Shown piece by piece: positions 5,435 through 5,722 of a stretch of DNA of 5,722 nucleotides. The translations under genes were made by a program, and so were the position numbers. The notes beneath the pieces are model-generated. The model was not told the origin of the DNA. It searched no databases and saw only the letters and a list, made by a program, of their open reading frames with translations. Numbering within the stretch: position 1 is the stretch's first letter; every line of letters begins with the position of its first letter. Location: contig JANQXJ010000020.1 of assembly GCA_030729445.1 (NCBI GenBank), positions 3,877-9,598 of the forward strand. The letters are read 5' to 3'. This DNA is from Limnohabitans sp. GTDB lineage: Bacteria; Pseudomonadota; Gammaproteobacteria; Burkholderiales; Burkholderiaceae_C.

Positions 5435-5722
5435 TCAAGCCATCTTGAGGGCTTGAAAGGTGTCAGGCCGGGCGCGGCGCTGGACGTGGTACTTGAGCCG
5501 CTGGGCGTGAACAACCGCTTTGAGGTCAAACAGAGCACGATCAAATACTTCGTTGATTATAACGAAGTCGAATTCTGGGGCCTGGGCCATCTCGATGGCC
5601 GCGTTCTGCAGGCGCAGCTCAATGATCTCGGCGGTGTCTTCACCGCGGCGCTCTAGGCGCGAGCGCAGCTCTTCCCAGCTGGGTGGCAAGATGAATATCA
5701 GCACCGCATTGGCGTACATCTT
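5435..5722 (-). CDS. gmk: Guanylate kinase, C-terminal part
   Basis: Guanylate kinase converts GMP and ATP to GDP and ADP, feeding GTP and (p)ppGpp synthesis. The frame is open to the window edge, so only the last 95 residues are present, a little under half of a normal protein of about 200-210 residues. The P-loop and GMP-binding domain lie beyond 5722. Visible family features, numbered from the edge, are the strand LIFILPPS (8-15) and the LID region RLERRGEDTAEIIELRL (22-38), with arginines that contact ATP phosphates. A second conserved strand, FDFVIINEVFDRALFDLK (51-68), follows. The Met at 5719 is internal and is not the start. In the family, Gmk is a known target of inhibition by ppGpp in several bacteria, which makes its place in an operon with spoT meaningful. 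The stop is followed by the rpoZ ribosome binding site. Confidence 0.95.
   Translation of the reverse strand, partial: KMYANAVLIFILPPSWEELRSRLERRGEDTAEIIELRLQNAAIEMAQAPEFDFVIINEVFDRALFDLKAVVHAQRLKYHVQRRARPDTFQALKMA

Noticed and set aside
4451..5656. A 401-codon plus-strand frame crossing spoT, rpoZ and gmk
   Set aside because: It is antisense to three well-supported genes and their spacers. It reads through a terminator-like hairpin and has shadow-type composition.

Overview
The window looks like ordinary chromosomal DNA of a betaproteobacterium, most likely order Burkholderiales and probably Comamonadaceae (Limnohabitans/Rhodoferax/Polaromonas-like). I infer this from the short 66-residue omega subunit, the gmk-rpoZ-spoT order facing greB, the GreB and SpoT sequence style, and the fairly GC-rich coding. 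I see no insertion sequence, phage gene, CRISPR array or other sign of recent transfer, and I did not find a convincing undescribed multi-gene system.

Layout. Positions 1-468 (+) hold the C-terminal end of a peptide-type ABC transporter ATPase. Its stop codon overlaps, as ATGA, the start of a periplasmic family-5 solute-binding protein (465-1982, +). A compact stand-alone unit follows: an extended -10 promoter (2017-2025), tRNA-Arg(ACG) (2038-2114) and a strong intrinsic terminator (2123-2152). Next is greB (2233-2787, +), an RNA polymerase secondary-channel transcript-cleavage factor. It converges on a minus-strand operon that reads, in transcription order, gmk (C-terminal part only, 5722-5435), rpoZ (5404-5204) and spoT (5095-2825). 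The greB and spoT stop codons are separated by only 37 bp, which contain an inverted repeat.

How the genes fit together. The right two thirds centre on guanine nucleotides and RNA polymerase. Gmk makes GDP from GMP, and SpoT makes and degrades (p)ppGpp. Omega forms part of a known ppGpp site on RNA polymerase. GreB works in the polymerase secondary channel, the same place used by the ppGpp partner DksA. The left third is nutrient uptake (peptide or similar small solutes) and is functionally separate.

The most interesting non-coding region is the 108-bp spacer between rpoZ and spoT. On the minus strand, the direction of transcription, it can form three successive hairpins. One of them has a run of eight T and looks like an intrinsic terminator. 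Just before the spoT start there are two mutually exclusive pairings, and spoT has no clear Shine-Dalgarno sequence. This is a reasonable candidate for control of spoT expression by attenuation or translation, but it is inferred from sequence only.
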